A DNA stretch of 64,000 nucleotides from an uncultured Bacteroidota bacterium (GCA_937894725.1 CALAYL010000095.1:7937-71936), one strand, 5' to 3'. Positions 9,525 through 19,774 are shown, counted from the first letter of the stretch. Translations and numbers: made by a program. The notes: generated by a model from the sequence alone, not told the origin.

Positions 9525-10046
9525 TTATGCAATAGAGAATGTAGGCTCTGGTGGAGGAGAAATCACAGAGATAGCACGCATACATAAAGCCACATCGTTA
9601 GCAGAATATGCGACCTTCACTTCCTCAAAAAAGGAAGAAATTTGAATCACAGGCACCGCGATAAAATCATAAAAAATATTGAATCCTAAAATAGTACTAC
9701 TTTTTTTATCACCTCCTTTTTTTCCAAAAAGTTTGGCTATGGCATCAAACAAACGTGTTTCATCAATATCGCGATATACCATTAGCACACAAGTATCTCC
9801 CTCTGCTCTTATTGACTTGATGTCATAATAGGCATCATCAATTTTCAATTCGTTTTCATCTTTCAACTTAAATCGGAGAAAATCGGTTTTCGAGAGTGTC
9901 ATTCGCTCTATTCTCCCTTTTTCAATAGCTATCGAAGCACACTTTTTGAAAAACTTTTTTACAGGAAAAAAGAGTACAATAGGCATAAAAATCTGCACTA
10001 CCAATATCGTAAAGAGGATGGAGGAAATTGCTTTACGAGAAAACAC
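9525..10046 (-). CDS. Small membrane-anchored protein of the TonB receptor operon
   Basis: A 173-residue protein of unrecognised family. It has one N-terminal hydrophobic segment (about residues 8-28), a lysine-rich stretch, a mixed alpha/beta middle, a second hydrophobic patch near residue 125 and a proline-rich end (SPPPEPTFSIA). The start is a GTG at 10044-10046, two bases after the stop of the preceding lipoprotein gene, which suggests coupled translation. Position directly upstream of a TonB-dependent receptor suggests an accessory role in that uptake system; no function can be assigned. Confidence 0.6.
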   Translation of the reverse strand: MFSRKAISSILFTILVVQIFMPIVLFFPVKKFFKKCASIAIEKGRIERMTLSKTDFLRFKLKDENELKIDDAYYDIKSIRAEGDTCVLMVYRDIDETRLFDAIAKLFGKKGGDKKSSTILGFNIFYDFIAVPVIQISSFFEEVKVAYSANDVALCMRAISVISPPPEPTFSIA

Positions 10047-10048
10047 AA

Positions 10049-10276
10049 TTATTTTTTAGCTGCACATACATAACCATTTGCTTCATAGTCAGGTACTGTA
10101 CGCGGGTTATTTATACCGTTATTTTCTTTTGTGGTATTGCATGCATCAAATTTATAGACTTGTACTGAGTCAATACCGTTTACTACTGAGCGAACAGTTT
10201 TTGTACACTCGTAACATTTTTTGCAAGAGGCCATGCCTATGATAAGAGCAGGGATAAGAAGTAAGGTTATACGCAT
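10049..10276 (-). CDS. Small cysteine-containing lipoprotein
   Basis: A 75-residue product with a lipoprotein signal peptide and lipobox GMASC; the mature N-terminus is CKKCYEC, followed by two further cysteines near the C-terminus. Closely spaced cysteines could bind a metal or form disulfides, but this is inference. It is the first gene of the operon leading to the TonB receptor. A TATTTTTG box on the minus strand (10295-10302) could be its -7 element, but no clear TTG lies upstream of it. Confidence 0.65.
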   Translation of the reverse strand: MRITLLLIPALIIGMASCKKCYECTKTVRSVVNGIDSVQVYKFDACNTTKENNGINNPRTVPDYEANGYVCAAKK

Positions 10277-10339
10277 AAGGTTGTGTTATTAGTTCAAAAA
10301 TAATAATAATTGTTTTAATGAAAACGATAATTTAGGGGC

Positions 10340-12091
10340 GTGGAGAAGTTTTACCCTATTTTGACTGTGCTATTGCTTGCTATTTGCCCCATTTTATATG
10401 GACAAAACACCCTTTTGAATTTTCAAAAGCTACCTTCGGGGCTTTCCTACATGCACCATCTTTCAAAACAATCGGAGAGTGAGGTATCTTTTAGCGTCAG
10501 AACTGGCCAGATATATGAAACAGACTCAACCTACGGTATCAACCAACTCATAGTACAGGTATTAGAAAAAAGAATAGCTAAAAGCAAAACACTTTCTACA
10601 CTATCCAATAAGGTAATTGCCAATTCAGAAAGTGTGACCATAGATATTAAATGCCCTAATACACTACTCGAAAAAAGCCTCCAAGACTTAGCTTTTTATT
10701 TGTTCGACAGCTTGATCTCAGTGAATGAACTTAGCACGGCTAAAACAGCATTGGCCACAAAGTACCAAATATTGCAGTCCTCACCACAATATACCAACCA
10801 GCTAGACTTACAAAATAAACTGTGGCAAAATGATGTACAAAAAGTTTTTGCAAACTGTATAACTACGCAGTTTGCAAACATCTCGACCGAAAGAATAAAT
10901 GATTATTTTCAAAAATATTTTCAAAAATCGAATAGCACTATAGCCTATTCTACCTCAATCGATAATGAAGCTACCTTCAATCTAACCAAAAAAGTTTTTT
11001 CGGTTTACAACACTCAGTTTTTTAATCCCGATAAAATAATCCGCTTATTAGAACTCAAACCTATCATCAACTATTCTCAGCGCATATACTTTGAGGAATC
11101 TCAAAATACGCCTACGGTTGGGGTGATTTTCCAACAGCCTGGCGCACGATATGACCGCAAAGGGGCGTACTGCGCCACCGTACTCGCCCAAATTTTGGCT
11201 ATGCATACTGACTTTGATTTAAAAAGCAATATCGAATTGAATAATTATTTCGGTACACTCTATATCACCAAAAAGGTATCAAACCAGCAATTTGTGACCG
11301 CTACAGATGAGATAAACCACCTCATAGATACCCTCAAAACTCTACGCTACCTCACCCTAGCTATGCTGGCCGAGGCTAAAGACGATATTATTTTACAATA
11401 CAAACAAGTATCGACACAGCAACCTTTTCTTTTTTTGAAAGAAATAGCTAAGTATCGGTTTGCTAACGATGAAAAATATATCACCTCATTCGCAGATAGT
11501 ATTCAGACGATAAAAATGGAGGATATGCAACGATACATTTATGAATATTTTGTAAACAAGGCGGGAGTTCATTTTGTAAATACCGATAGCGCTTCAGTGA
11601 TCAATGCTACCGCCAACGAAAAAGTGTATGATATAGATGAGTCGATAAAAAACGTGAAATGCAAGTTTGAGCTCAACAAAACAGACCTATTTGGCGATTC
11701 AAATCTCATCGCTATCGCCAAAATAACACAGTGGATGAAAATGAATACAGATGCCTATTTACTTATTAATGGATTTGCGGACAAAGAGGAATATCACAAA
11801 GTAAAAGACGAGGAGATAAGCAAGTTTATGGACTCCATACCAGACTTCAAAAAAGCAAAACCATTTGTAATCAAAACCAAGACTCTAAGACCTGAAATGA
11901 TGCGAGCGCTGAAAGTGATGAAACTGCTCTACGACAATGGTATTCCTATCACTAGGCTCAAAGGAACAAGCATGGTTTTTTCCTCAGAAAGTGAGCAAGA
12001 AGCCATAGAAAATAAAAAATGTACTTTTGAATTTGAAAAACGCAAAACATCTATCGCATTCTATACCTTTTTAAGTTCACAAAAAAAATAA
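10340..12091 (+). CDS. Inactive M16-peptidase-like protein with degenerate OmpA-like C-terminus
   Basis: The 583-residue protein begins with a signal peptide (ending LYGQN) and uses a GTG start. Residues of about 25-420 resemble zinc-dependent M16 peptidases in layout: LPSGLSYMHH, the VSFSVRTGQIYETDSTYGINQLI region and the later PTVGVIFQQPGARYDRK region. The HxxEH zinc motif is absent, so this half is probably non-catalytic. The last 150 residues resemble an OmpA-like peptidoglycan-binding fold: a run of about 25 residues with LLINGFADKEE, then MKLLYDNGIPITRLKG and an ENKKCTFEFEK end. Both assignments come from pattern recognition and the fusion is unusual. The next gene, hppD, begins 24 bases downstream. 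Confidence 0.6.
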   Translation: MEKFYPILTVLLLAICPILYGQNTLLNFQKLPSGLSYMHHLSKQSESEVSFSVRTGQIYETDSTYGINQLIVQVLEKRIAKSKTLSTLSNKVIANSESVTIDIKCPNTLLEKSLQDLAFYLFDSLISVNELSTAKTALATKYQILQSSPQYTNQLDLQNKLWQNDVQKVFANCITTQFANISTERINDYFQKYFQKSNSTIAYSTSIDNEATFNLTKKVFSVYNTQFFNPDKIIRLLELKPIINYSQRIYFEESQNTPTVGVIFQQPGARYDRKGAYCATVLAQILAMHTDFDLKSNIELNNYFGTLYITKKVSNQQFVTATDEINHLIDTLKTLRYLTLAMLAEAKDDIILQYKQVSTQQPFLFLKEIAKYRFANDEKYITSFADSIQTIKMEDMQRYIYEYFVNKAGVHFVNTDSASVINATANEKVYDIDESIKNVKCKFELNKTDLFGDSNLIAIAKITQWMKMNTDAYLLINGFADKEEYHKVKDEEISKFMDSIPDFKKAKPFVIKTKTLRPEMMRALKVMKLLYDNGIPITRLKGTSMVFSSESEQEAIENKKCTFEFEKRKTSIAFYTFLSSQKK

Positions 12092-12115
12092 TTCACTTCA
12101 CTAACGAAACACATT

Positions 12116-13243
12116 ATGGAAACTACACTCAACAAAACTCAAGCAGAAAAAAGTGTTGATTTTTTACCACTTAATGGTACCGACTTTGTAGAATTTTATG
12201 TAGGCAATGCCAAACAATCGGCTTATTATTATCAGCAAGCTTGGGGCTACGAATTGGTGGCTTATGCAGGACCCGAAACTGGGCTTAGAGACAGCGCATC
12301 CTATGTGCTACAGCAAGGCAAAATTCGCTTGGTACTCACTTCTGCTATGCACCCAGACCATGAGATAGCCAAACATCACCTACTACATGGCGATGGCGTA
12401 AAAGTGCTTGCCCTTTGGGTAGATGATGCTACCGCTTCGTTTGAAGCGACTACTAGCAGAGGTGCTGTAGCGGTGATGGAGCCTACAAAATTTAGCGATG
12501 AGCATGGCGAAGTGGTGATTTCTGCCATTCAAACCTATGGAGAAACTATTCATAAATTTGTAGAAAGAAAAAACTATAAAGGTGCATTTCTACCAGGCTA
12601 TAAAACAGCCAAAAGCAATGTAAAATCTACTCCTGTAGGATTAAAACATGTGGACCATTGCGTAGGCAATGTGGAGTTAGGAAAGATGAATAGCTGGGTA
12701 AAATTTTATGAAGATGTGATGGGCTTTGAGCTATTACTCACCTTTGACGATGAAGATATTTCGACTGAGTATTCTGCTTTGATGAGCAAGGTAGTTTCTA
12801 ATGGCAATGGCTATGTGAAATTCCCGATAAATGAGCCTGCAGATGGCAAAAAGAAATCGCAAATCGAGGAGTATCTAGACTTTTATCATGCACCAGGCGT
12901 GCAACATATAGCGGTAGCTACCGATGATATTATCGCTACCGTAACCGAACTTCGCAATAGAGGCATAGAATTCCTCTATGTACCAGAGGTGTATTACGAT
13001 GATGTGTTGGATAGAGTGGGTAAAATAGAAGAAGATCTTAGTGACCTAAAAAGGCTAAATATCCTAATCGATAAAGACGATGAAGGCTATCTACTTCAGT
13101 TATTTACCAAACCAGTACAAGACCGCCCTACGGTGTTTTATGAAATCATACAGCGCAAGGGAGCTAAGTCATTTGGCAAAGGTAACTTCAAGGCATTGTT
13201 TGAATCTATAGAAAGAGAACAAGAATTGAGAGGGAATTTGTAA
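12116..13243 (+). CDS. hppD: 4-hydroxyphenylpyruvate dioxygenase
   Basis: This enzyme converts 4-hydroxyphenylpyruvate to homogentisate in tyrosine breakdown. The 375-residue length and two vicinal-oxygen-chelate halves fit the family. The expected non-haem iron ligands are present: His181 in VDHCVGN, His264 in GVQHIAVA and Glu343 in FYEIIQRKG. It starts 24 bases after the upstream gene. No other gene of tyrosine degradation is seen in the window. Confidence 0.96.
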   Translation: METTLNKTQAEKSVDFLPLNGTDFVEFYVGNAKQSAYYYQQAWGYELVAYAGPETGLRDSASYVLQQGKIRLVLTSAMHPDHEIAKHHLLHGDGVKVLALWVDDATASFEATTSRGAVAVMEPTKFSDEHGEVVISAIQTYGETIHKFVERKNYKGAFLPGYKTAKSNVKSTPVGLKHVDHCVGNVELGKMNSWVKFYEDVMGFELLLTFDDEDISTEYSALMSKVVSNGNGYVKFPINEPADGKKKSQIEEYLDFYHAPGVQHIAVATDDIIATVTELRNRGIEFLYVPEVYYDDVLDRVGKIEEDLSDLKRLNILIDKDDEGYLLQLFTKPVQDRPTVFYEIIQRKGAKSFGKGNFKALFESIEREQELRGNL

Positions 13244-13361
13244 GGAGTTTTGACTTTTTGCACTCAAACCTCTATTTAGCATTGAAGTTCGAAGATGAAA
13301 ATTTTGGTTAAAGTTGATAATCTTTACACTTCGCTAAATGAGTATCTGATGGATGTGTTGG

Positions 13362-14298
13362 CTATCGAGGCCCCATAAATCTGTCTCCGTTAAAATGAAT
13401 CATATGATCTGGAACTTCCATTAACCACACTTCAGTTTCCCATGCAATATTGTTTGAATGCTTTTTAAACTCTGTCATATCGGGAAATGCGGTAACATAA
13501 ACTTTACCAACATTACAATTTTTAAGAAACTCTTCTAATTCTACAATACGTTTTGGTGAAACTGGACCATGTGATGTAACAGCTTCGATAAGAAACAACC
13601 AATTTCTTGTAGAGTCATAAATTACAACGTCTGGTAACTTACTATGTTGGTCAATTGGAATACCTAATTCTTTTAAAGTTTTCTCGTCAACAAACAAGTC
13701 CTTTTTTGCTGTGTCGCCTAGATACAAAAGTGTTCCACCGTTTGCAAATCTTGGTGCAAACTTCTCAACAATTGATGCTTGAACTTCGTTGTGTTTACCT
13801 GCAGAAAGTTTGATTACGTCACCGTTTGCAAGTTGAACTGGGATTTGAATCAAATCTCTTTCTTTGAGATAAACTTCAGAGAGTTTACCAACAGTTGCAA
13901 TGAAATTGTCAACTTCCTTTTTCCATTTTTTTGTTCCGTATGCCTTTACAACTTCTAACACTTCTTTTGTCAAAGCATAATGAGCTTTGGGGCTATTTAC
14001 AGGTAAATTAGGTTCGTCAGGATTGTAGGTCTACAACTCTTGCTTGAACAAACTGATGCAAAACTTGTCTTCTGAAAGTTTCTCTTGTGTTTGGGGCATA
14101 GGTTTTATTATAATTATCATTTACAAAAATCATTATGCCTTTTGTAACTCCTAAACTGTGGCGAGTTGCGTTTGCCCAACTGTCATTTTCTTTGATATTG
14201 CAAATTGCTAAAAATGTCAATGCTGCCATTTCGTTGTATTGGGCTGGTGGCAATCCCAATGATTTTAATATCTCTTGTGCTTCTGTTAGTTTACTCAT
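13362..14298 (-). pseudogene. BsuBI/PstI-type restriction endonuclease, frameshifted
   Basis: Two reading frames together make one endonuclease. The upstream part (14298 down to 14017, 93 residues) is the helical N-terminal domain; the downstream part (to 13362) is the catalytic domain with LPDVVIYDS, LFLIEAVTSHGPVSPKR and the typical end DHMIHFNGDRFMGPR. Family members continue from VVD into YNPDEPNLP. Here the minus strand reads GACCTAC, where one extra C (one of the pair at 14028-14029) shifts the frame and gives a TGA a few codons later. Removing that base restores a protein of about 310 residues, the family length. It begins one base after the methylase gene ends. A residual catalytic fragment could start from TTG at 13973, but activity is unlikely. 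Confidence 0.88.
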
Positions 14299-14299
14299 A

Positions 14300-15871
14300 T
14301 TAATTTAGAATAGCTTCCAATACAAAATATTCATTAACGATTTGGTTTACGTTATTCATTGAATAGTCATTTGAAAGTATTATTTTATTACCTATTTCTT
14401 TAATGTCGTCTATTGGTGGAAATCTCATTTCCCTTAGTTCTGTTGCACTTACATTTACATTGCCGTTAAATATTTGGAAATAAATATCAAATAATTCACT
14501 GTTGAGCAATGCACAAAGTCCTGCAACTTCGCTTCTTTCTAAGTGTCCTTTTTTTCTATAGATGTAGTTTACTTTATTCTCAACGCCAATAAAATTTGAT
14601 TTTGCATAATTGCAAAAATAGGGTGCTGCAATAAGTCTGCTTTTATCATCCTTTGTGCTAAATCGTCTTAATAAAATGTAGTTTTTATTTGGAATTAGAA
14701 GCGATTTTGATGCAGGTTCTATCTTTGTAAATTGTCCTTTATTCTTTGATGTAATAGGCCATTCCAAAGACATTTTATTTACGTTGTGTAACCAAAAAAG
14801 CGGAGCTAAAAATACAGTTCCATTTTCATAGTTATTCTGAATGAAGTCCCACGAACGGAAGGACACAACTGGTCCTGTTGAAATATGTATGTCGTAATTG
14901 ATTAAATTATTTTCCCAAGAAGTAACCAAATCTAAAACATTTTCTTCTTTGTCGTTTGTCGGAAGATGAAGAATTTTTTCTTTTGAATTTAGGTCGATTA
15001 ATTCTGATGATGGAAAATATTTTATAGTCGGTTCGTAAATGTCTTTAATGCCAACGCTAGAAGATACTGTAACTTGTTTGTTAGGATTGATGTCAGAGTT
15101 AATTGCTTTTACAATTACCGTTTCTTGTAAAACACTATCACGGTTAAAAGTGTCTTTGCGAGAATTGAACAAATGAATTTTGTCGATTTGAACGGTATTG
15201 AAAAATAATTCTCTAAATGCTTTAAAGTAATTTCCAGAAGCGAAGCTTCTTGGAGTTATAAAAATTAATTCGCCATTTTCTTTCAGTAATTTTGAGGCAA
15301 TGCCCATAAATATTGAATAAATGTTTGGTTGTCCACTTACTAATTCTTTAGCGGCAATTGTCTTTTCATCATCTTTTGCAAGTTTGAAATAAGGCGGATT
15401 AGAAATTATTATATCAAAGTTGTCTTGATTTTGTGAAGTGTTTTGTAATGCTTTTGCATTGTCTAAAATAAAGTCGTGTATGTGCAAAAGATATTGAAAA
15501 CTAACCCCTTTTAATTGAAGCCACTTTTTTAAATACGAAAGTGTTTTTTGAGAAAAAGAAATTAGTTCAGGGTCGGTTTCTTATGCAACTAAGTCAATAA
15601 ATTCAATGTTGGGATTATGTTCTGTCAAATGCTCAACTAAGGCACAAGTTAATACTGCAGTCCCACAACCTGGATCTAAAATTCTCAAACTGTTGCCTGT
15701 CAAGTCGCAGAATGAAGCCATTAAGTGAGCAATAGGAGTTGGAGTAAAGAATTGTCCGCTGACTTTTTTGTGCTTTTGAGTAACTTGTTTTGTATAATAA
15801 ATACCTAACCTGTCAGCGTATTCACTTGGCAATTCCTTGTCAAAAGGGTCGATATTTATTTTTTCTTTCAT
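14300..15871 (-). pseudogene. BsuBI/PstI-type adenine-N6 DNA methyltransferase with in-frame stop
   Basis: The frame codes for 523 residues if one stop is ignored, which matches methylases of the BsuBI/PstI type (about 500). The first part has SGQFFTPTPIAHLM and the AdoMet motif LDPGCGTAVLTC. At codon 97 (15581-15583) TAA stands where the surrounding sequence (LVA-stop-ETDPELI) suggests TAT for Tyr. Downstream, in the same frame, come the catalytic NPPY motif in IIISNPPYFKL and the target-recognition half. The normal protein is therefore cut before NPPY. A TTG-started fragment from 15487 would keep NPPY but lack the AdoMet site. It is the first gene of the pair with the endonuclease. Confidence 0.88.
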
Positions 15872-16057
15872 TCGATGGCAAAGTTACATTTTAAAACCTT
15901 TTTGACCATAAAAACCTGTCAAATTACCAACCATCCTTTTCTTATGTTTGTTATTCCTCCACCAACCAACACTAAGATAAATTTTTATTTACTCCCCCAA
16001 ATCTAGATTCGCAATCCTCATTTCGACAAACGCTTTGAGTTAACTTGCATCGCCTTT

Positions 16058-17482
16058 TTACAGCACATCATAAGCGGCAAAAAGTCGAGCTATATCCAAA
16101 TCGTCATTTAGTGATTTGTCCATTTCGAATATCAGTTTGGCATCGTTTACGTTGAGTTGCAATCCTTCTTCGAGTACCTCTAGTCCCCGCTTACGCTGGG
16201 CATCTTGCAATAAATAGACAGCATAAACGAATCGCACATCTGCTGAATCTGCAAATAGTTTACATGCCATTTCAAATGTATCGTAGGCTATTTCACTTTC
16301 ATTCAATTCATAAAAGGCAGAGCCCAAATGTACATAGTGCGCCATATTGTGTGGCTCTAGCTCTATAGCTCGCTGAAAGTAAGGTATAGCAGAGGTAGGG
16401 TCGTCATTGAGCAAATGGGCATCGCCTAGCGAAGAGAGATATGCTGTATCATCTACATTCACTTTGAGCGCTCGCTCAAACGAAGTGATGGCCTGTGAAA
16501 AATTTTCTTCCGCCATATAGGTCTCCCCTATTTTGAAATAGGCTTCATCGTACTCAGCATCTATATTGGTGGCTTTGCGCAAGTAGTATCGGGCCTTTTG
16601 ATAATCACTCTGCCTTTCAAAGCATTCTGCCAATTTATAAAACGACTCTTTATACGGCTTTACAGACTGGATAGCATCAAAGTACGCTTCCTGCGCCTTT
16701 TTATAATTTTCCATTTCAAAATACACATCGCCCAAAAACAAATGAGCAGGTTCATATTTTTCATCTATGGCTATCACAAATTCAAATGCTTCAATCGCCT
16801 TGTCATATTTTTTTTGATAGTACAACGCATGACCTAAATTGAACCATGCCAAATAATCGTAGGGAAATAGATTGGTCTGTTTTATATGAAAAATTTCGCT
16901 TCGTTCAAAAGTTTCGGCTATTTCAGTAGCAAACCAAAGTCGATTCATAGCCTCTGGATTGCCAGGCAGTGCTTTTACCGCCAATTCTAGCGCATCTATC
17001 ACTTCTAAATACTGCTCCAAATCTTCAAAAACAGAGGCTTTTAGCAAATAAATGTCCGAAAAATCTTCGGGTTCAACAGCATGGTCAATCGCTATATCTA
17101 GCTGCTCCAATGCCATTTTATGCTCCGAAGTCCATAAATAAATATCGCCACGAATAAGATATATAGAAATCTCAGTAGCGTCCAAAATCTGCGCTACATT
17201 TAGCATTTCGAGCGCATATTCAAAACTACTTTGCTCTGCCAGTACTTCCGCTTTGAGTATAAAAAAAGCAGGCGAAAAAGGATAATGCCCTATGGCAGCA
17301 TCAGCAACCGATATAGCCCGCTTAAATTCTCTGTTGTCTTGATAAAATTGAATAATACGCTCATAGCTATCTTCATCCAATAGCAATGACCTATCTTCCG
17401 ATAATGCACTTTCATACTCTTGTATAAGACCAAAAATATCACTCATCGACATTTCCTCCTCATTTTCCATCCAATCTTCCAT
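16058..17482 (-). CDS. TPR-repeat protein
   Basis: A 474-residue cytoplasmic protein with an acidic N-terminus followed by about ten tetratricopeptide repeats. Typical units are seen in LAWFNLGHALYYQKKYDKAI and AYFKIGETYMAEENFSQAI. No signal peptide, membrane helix or catalytic domain is visible, so it is probably a scaffold for protein contacts. The partner is not indicated by its neighbours. It runs in the same direction as the following barrel protein gene but the two are not clearly one operon. Confidence 0.85.
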   Translation of the reverse strand: MEDWMENEEEMSMSDIFGLIQEYESALSEDRSLLLDEDSYERIIQFYQDNREFKRAISVADAAIGHYPFSPAFFILKAEVLAEQSSFEYALEMLNVAQILDATEISIYLIRGDIYLWTSEHKMALEQLDIAIDHAVEPEDFSDIYLLKASVFEDLEQYLEVIDALELAVKALPGNPEAMNRLWFATEIAETFERSEIFHIKQTNLFPYDYLAWFNLGHALYYQKKYDKAIEAFEFVIAIDEKYEPAHLFLGDVYFEMENYKKAQEAYFDAIQSVKPYKESFYKLAECFERQSDYQKARYYLRKATNIDAEYDEAYFKIGETYMAEENFSQAITSFERALKVNVDDTAYLSSLGDAHLLNDDPTSAIPYFQRAIELEPHNMAHYVHLGSAFYELNESEIAYDTFEMACKLFADSADVRFVYAVYLLQDAQRKRGLEVLEEGLQLNVNDAKLIFEMDKSLNDDLDIARLFAAYDVL

Positions 17483-17539
17483 ATATTCAAAATTAGCTTA
17501 AAAATCTAAGACCAACTCACTAAAGCTGTTAAAATGAAA

Positions 17540-18175
17540 TTACGGTAATTTATTGAGCGATGTATCGCTAGTTTTCAACATCTTTTTAAAGAAAAAAACA
17601 CGAAAGCCTACATTAAACAAAAATCCATGTAATGTTTCTTTCACCGAAGGTACTGCGGCACCATTTTTATTAGCTAGATAAAAAGATTGGTAAGTACCAT
17701 TATAGATGGCTGCAATATCGAGCGACACTTGTGGTGTCAAAAATGCGGCTAAACCAGGACCTACCTGCCAGTTCAACCCTTTATACACACCAAAAATAGA
17801 ATTGCTCGAATATATTTGCTTTGATTGAGCATAGCCTATTTTGCCATTCAAAAAGAAATAGACTTTAGGAGCTATTTTTACATAATAGGTAGCGTTTGGC
17901 CCTATGATAAATCCCTGATTTTGATCTTTGGTTTTAGCTGTGGTGTTATTTACCTGTGAAAAGGTATAGCCGATATGCGAGCCAATACTAAAATTTTTGG
18001 CTACAAAAAAATTGACATCAGGCACTATGTTGAAGTTGAATGTATTTTGATGCAAACGCTTATTTGCACTAAAGTTCATCGCTACGGCTCCACCAGTGCT
18101 GATCGTTCCTCTAGGTATTTGAGCTACTAAGGAAATAGCCAAAAATAAGCCTAAAGTTGTTAAACATATCCGCAT
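17540..18175 (-). CDS. Predicted outer-membrane beta-barrel protein
   Basis: The 211-residue product starts with a signal peptide (MRICLTTLGLFLAISLVAQ) and continues as alternating strands of about ten residues with Gly and aromatic residues (GGAVAMNFS, FSIGSHIGYTFS, YFFLNGKIGYAQS), typical of an eight-stranded OmpW/OmpX-sized barrel. The frame is open to 18235, but the ATG at 18175 places the signal peptide at the N-terminus and is preferred. Function unknown. Confidence 0.72.
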   Translation of the reverse strand: MRICLTTLGLFLAISLVAQIPRGTISTGGAVAMNFSANKRLHQNTFNFNIVPDVNFFVAKNFSIGSHIGYTFSQVNNTTAKTKDQNQGFIIGPNATYYVKIAPKVYFFLNGKIGYAQSKQIYSSNSIFGVYKGLNWQVGPGLAAFLTPQVSLDIAAIYNGTYQSFYLANKNGAAVPSVKETLHGFLFNVGFRVFFFKKMLKTSDTSLNKLP

Positions 18176-18246
18176 ACTGCATTTTTTTAAGAGATTGATT
18201 ATAAATTTAAACAACGTAAATTTACAAAAAATCAAAGCAAGACAGT

Positions 18247-19773
18247 ATGAAATCTATTCTCAAACAATTAGGCGTAAAAAATCAAAATGCAGGTACTTCG
18301 ACCGGCAATCAATGGTTACAAAAAAGTAAGAAATATATAAAAAGCATATCACCCGTAGATGGCTCATTGATAGGCGAGGTAGCTCTCACCACAGATGATG
18401 AATATCAAAGCATAGTCGCCACTGCCCAACAAGCACAAAAAATATGGCAAAATATACCAGCACCCCAACGAGGTGAAATCGTAAGACAAATAGGCAATGA
18501 ACTCAGAAAACACAAACAACCCTTAGGCGAATTAGTCTCGTACGAAATGGGCAAATCGCTACAGGAGGGACTGGGCGAAGTGCAAGAAATGATAGATATC
18601 TGCGACTTTGCGGTAGGCCTCTCTCGCCAGTTGTACGGCCTTACGATGCATAGCGAACGACCTTCACACCGTATGTATGAGCAGTATCATCCATTAGGCG
18701 TAGTGGGGATTATCTCTGCTTTTAACTTTCCTGTAGCAGTATGGAGCTGGAACACCATGCTGGCATGGGTTTGCGGCAATGTGTGTATCTGGAAACCATC
18801 CGAAAAAACACCTCTTTGTGGTATCGCTTGCCAGCAGATAGTAGCCAAAGTTTTTAAACAAAATAAATTACCTGAAGGTATTTCGTGCCTCATCAATGGC
18901 GATGCTAAAATAGGGGAAGCGCTTGCCGCAGACCCAAGAGTGGCGCTCATTTCAGCTACCGGTTCTACACGCATGGGTAAAGCGGTAGCGCAAACAGTGG
19001 CTGCTCGTCTAGGCAAAACATTGCTCGAATTAGGTGGCAATAATGCGATTATCATCACACCTGAGGCGGATAAAAAAATAGCTATCAGAGCAGCAGTGTT
19101 TGGCGCAGTGGGTACCGCTGGTCAACGATGCACCTCTACACGTAGATTAATTATCCACGAATCTATCTATACCGAGTTTAAAGAAACCCTTGCCAAGGCA
19201 TACACACAACTTACTATCGGCAATCCACTTGATAGCAAAAATCTGGTAGGCCCACTGATTGATAAAGGAGCGGTAAAAACATATCTCGATGCTATTGCAA
19301 CTGCGCAAAAGCAAGGCGGCAAAGTACTCGTATCTGGTGGTGTACTGAAAGGCAAAGGATACGAATCGGGCTGCTATGTGAAGCCTTGTATCATCGAGGC
19401 AAAAAATAATTTCCCGATTGTACAACATGAGACATTCGCACCGATTCTATATATTTTTTCATATAAAACACTAGACGAAGCTATCGCCATGCAAAATAAT
19501 GTGGCACAAGGTTTGAGCTCATCTATCATGACATTAAACATGCGTGAAGCAGAACAGTTTCTCTCTGCTAATGGGTCAGATTGTGGTATAGCTAATGTAA
19601 ATATTGGTACATCGGGGGCAGAGATAGGCGGTGCATTTGGAGGTGAAAAAGAAACAGGCGGAGGACGCGAATCGGGCTCTGACGCTTGGAAAGCTTATAT
19701 GCGCAGACAAACGAATACAATTAATTATAGCGAACAGCTACCACTCGCGCAGGGAATAAAATTTGATTTTTAA
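18247..19773 (+). CDS. Aldehyde dehydrogenase, ALDH7 (antiquitin / piperidine-6-carboxylate) type
   Basis: A 508-residue NAD-dependent aldehyde dehydrogenase. The substrate segment FNFPVAVWSWN, the general base Glu261 in LELGGNN and the catalytic Cys295 in GQRCTSTRR are present, and the GGEKETGGGRESGSDAWK end is that of the ALDH7 family. Known members oxidise alpha-aminoadipic semialdehyde (in equilibrium with piperidine-6-carboxylate) in lysine catabolism, so this is the likely reaction. No other lysine-degradation gene is nearby. It starts 71 bases from the divergent barrel-protein gene. Confidence 0.9.
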   Translation: MKSILKQLGVKNQNAGTSTGNQWLQKSKKYIKSISPVDGSLIGEVALTTDDEYQSIVATAQQAQKIWQNIPAPQRGEIVRQIGNELRKHKQPLGELVSYEMGKSLQEGLGEVQEMIDICDFAVGLSRQLYGLTMHSERPSHRMYEQYHPLGVVGIISAFNFPVAVWSWNTMLAWVCGNVCIWKPSEKTPLCGIACQQIVAKVFKQNKLPEGISCLINGDAKIGEALAADPRVALISATGSTRMGKAVAQTVAARLGKTLLELGGNNAIIITPEADKKIAIRAAVFGAVGTAGQRCTSTRRLIIHESIYTEFKETLAKAYTQLTIGNPLDSKNLVGPLIDKGAVKTYLDAIATAQKQGGKVLVSGGVLKGKGYESGCYVKPCIIEAKNNFPIVQHETFAPILYIFSYKTLDEAIAMQNNVAQGLSSSIMTLNMREAEQFLSANGSDCGIANVNIGTSGAEIGGAFGGEKETGGGRESGSDAWKAYMRRQTNTINYSEQLPLAQGIKFDF

Positions 19774-19774
19774 C

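Noticed and set aside
15485..15487. TTG-started separate methylase gene from 15487
   Set aside because: It is in the same frame as the upstream part and would lack the AdoMet-binding half; it is better explained as one gene with a stop at 15581.
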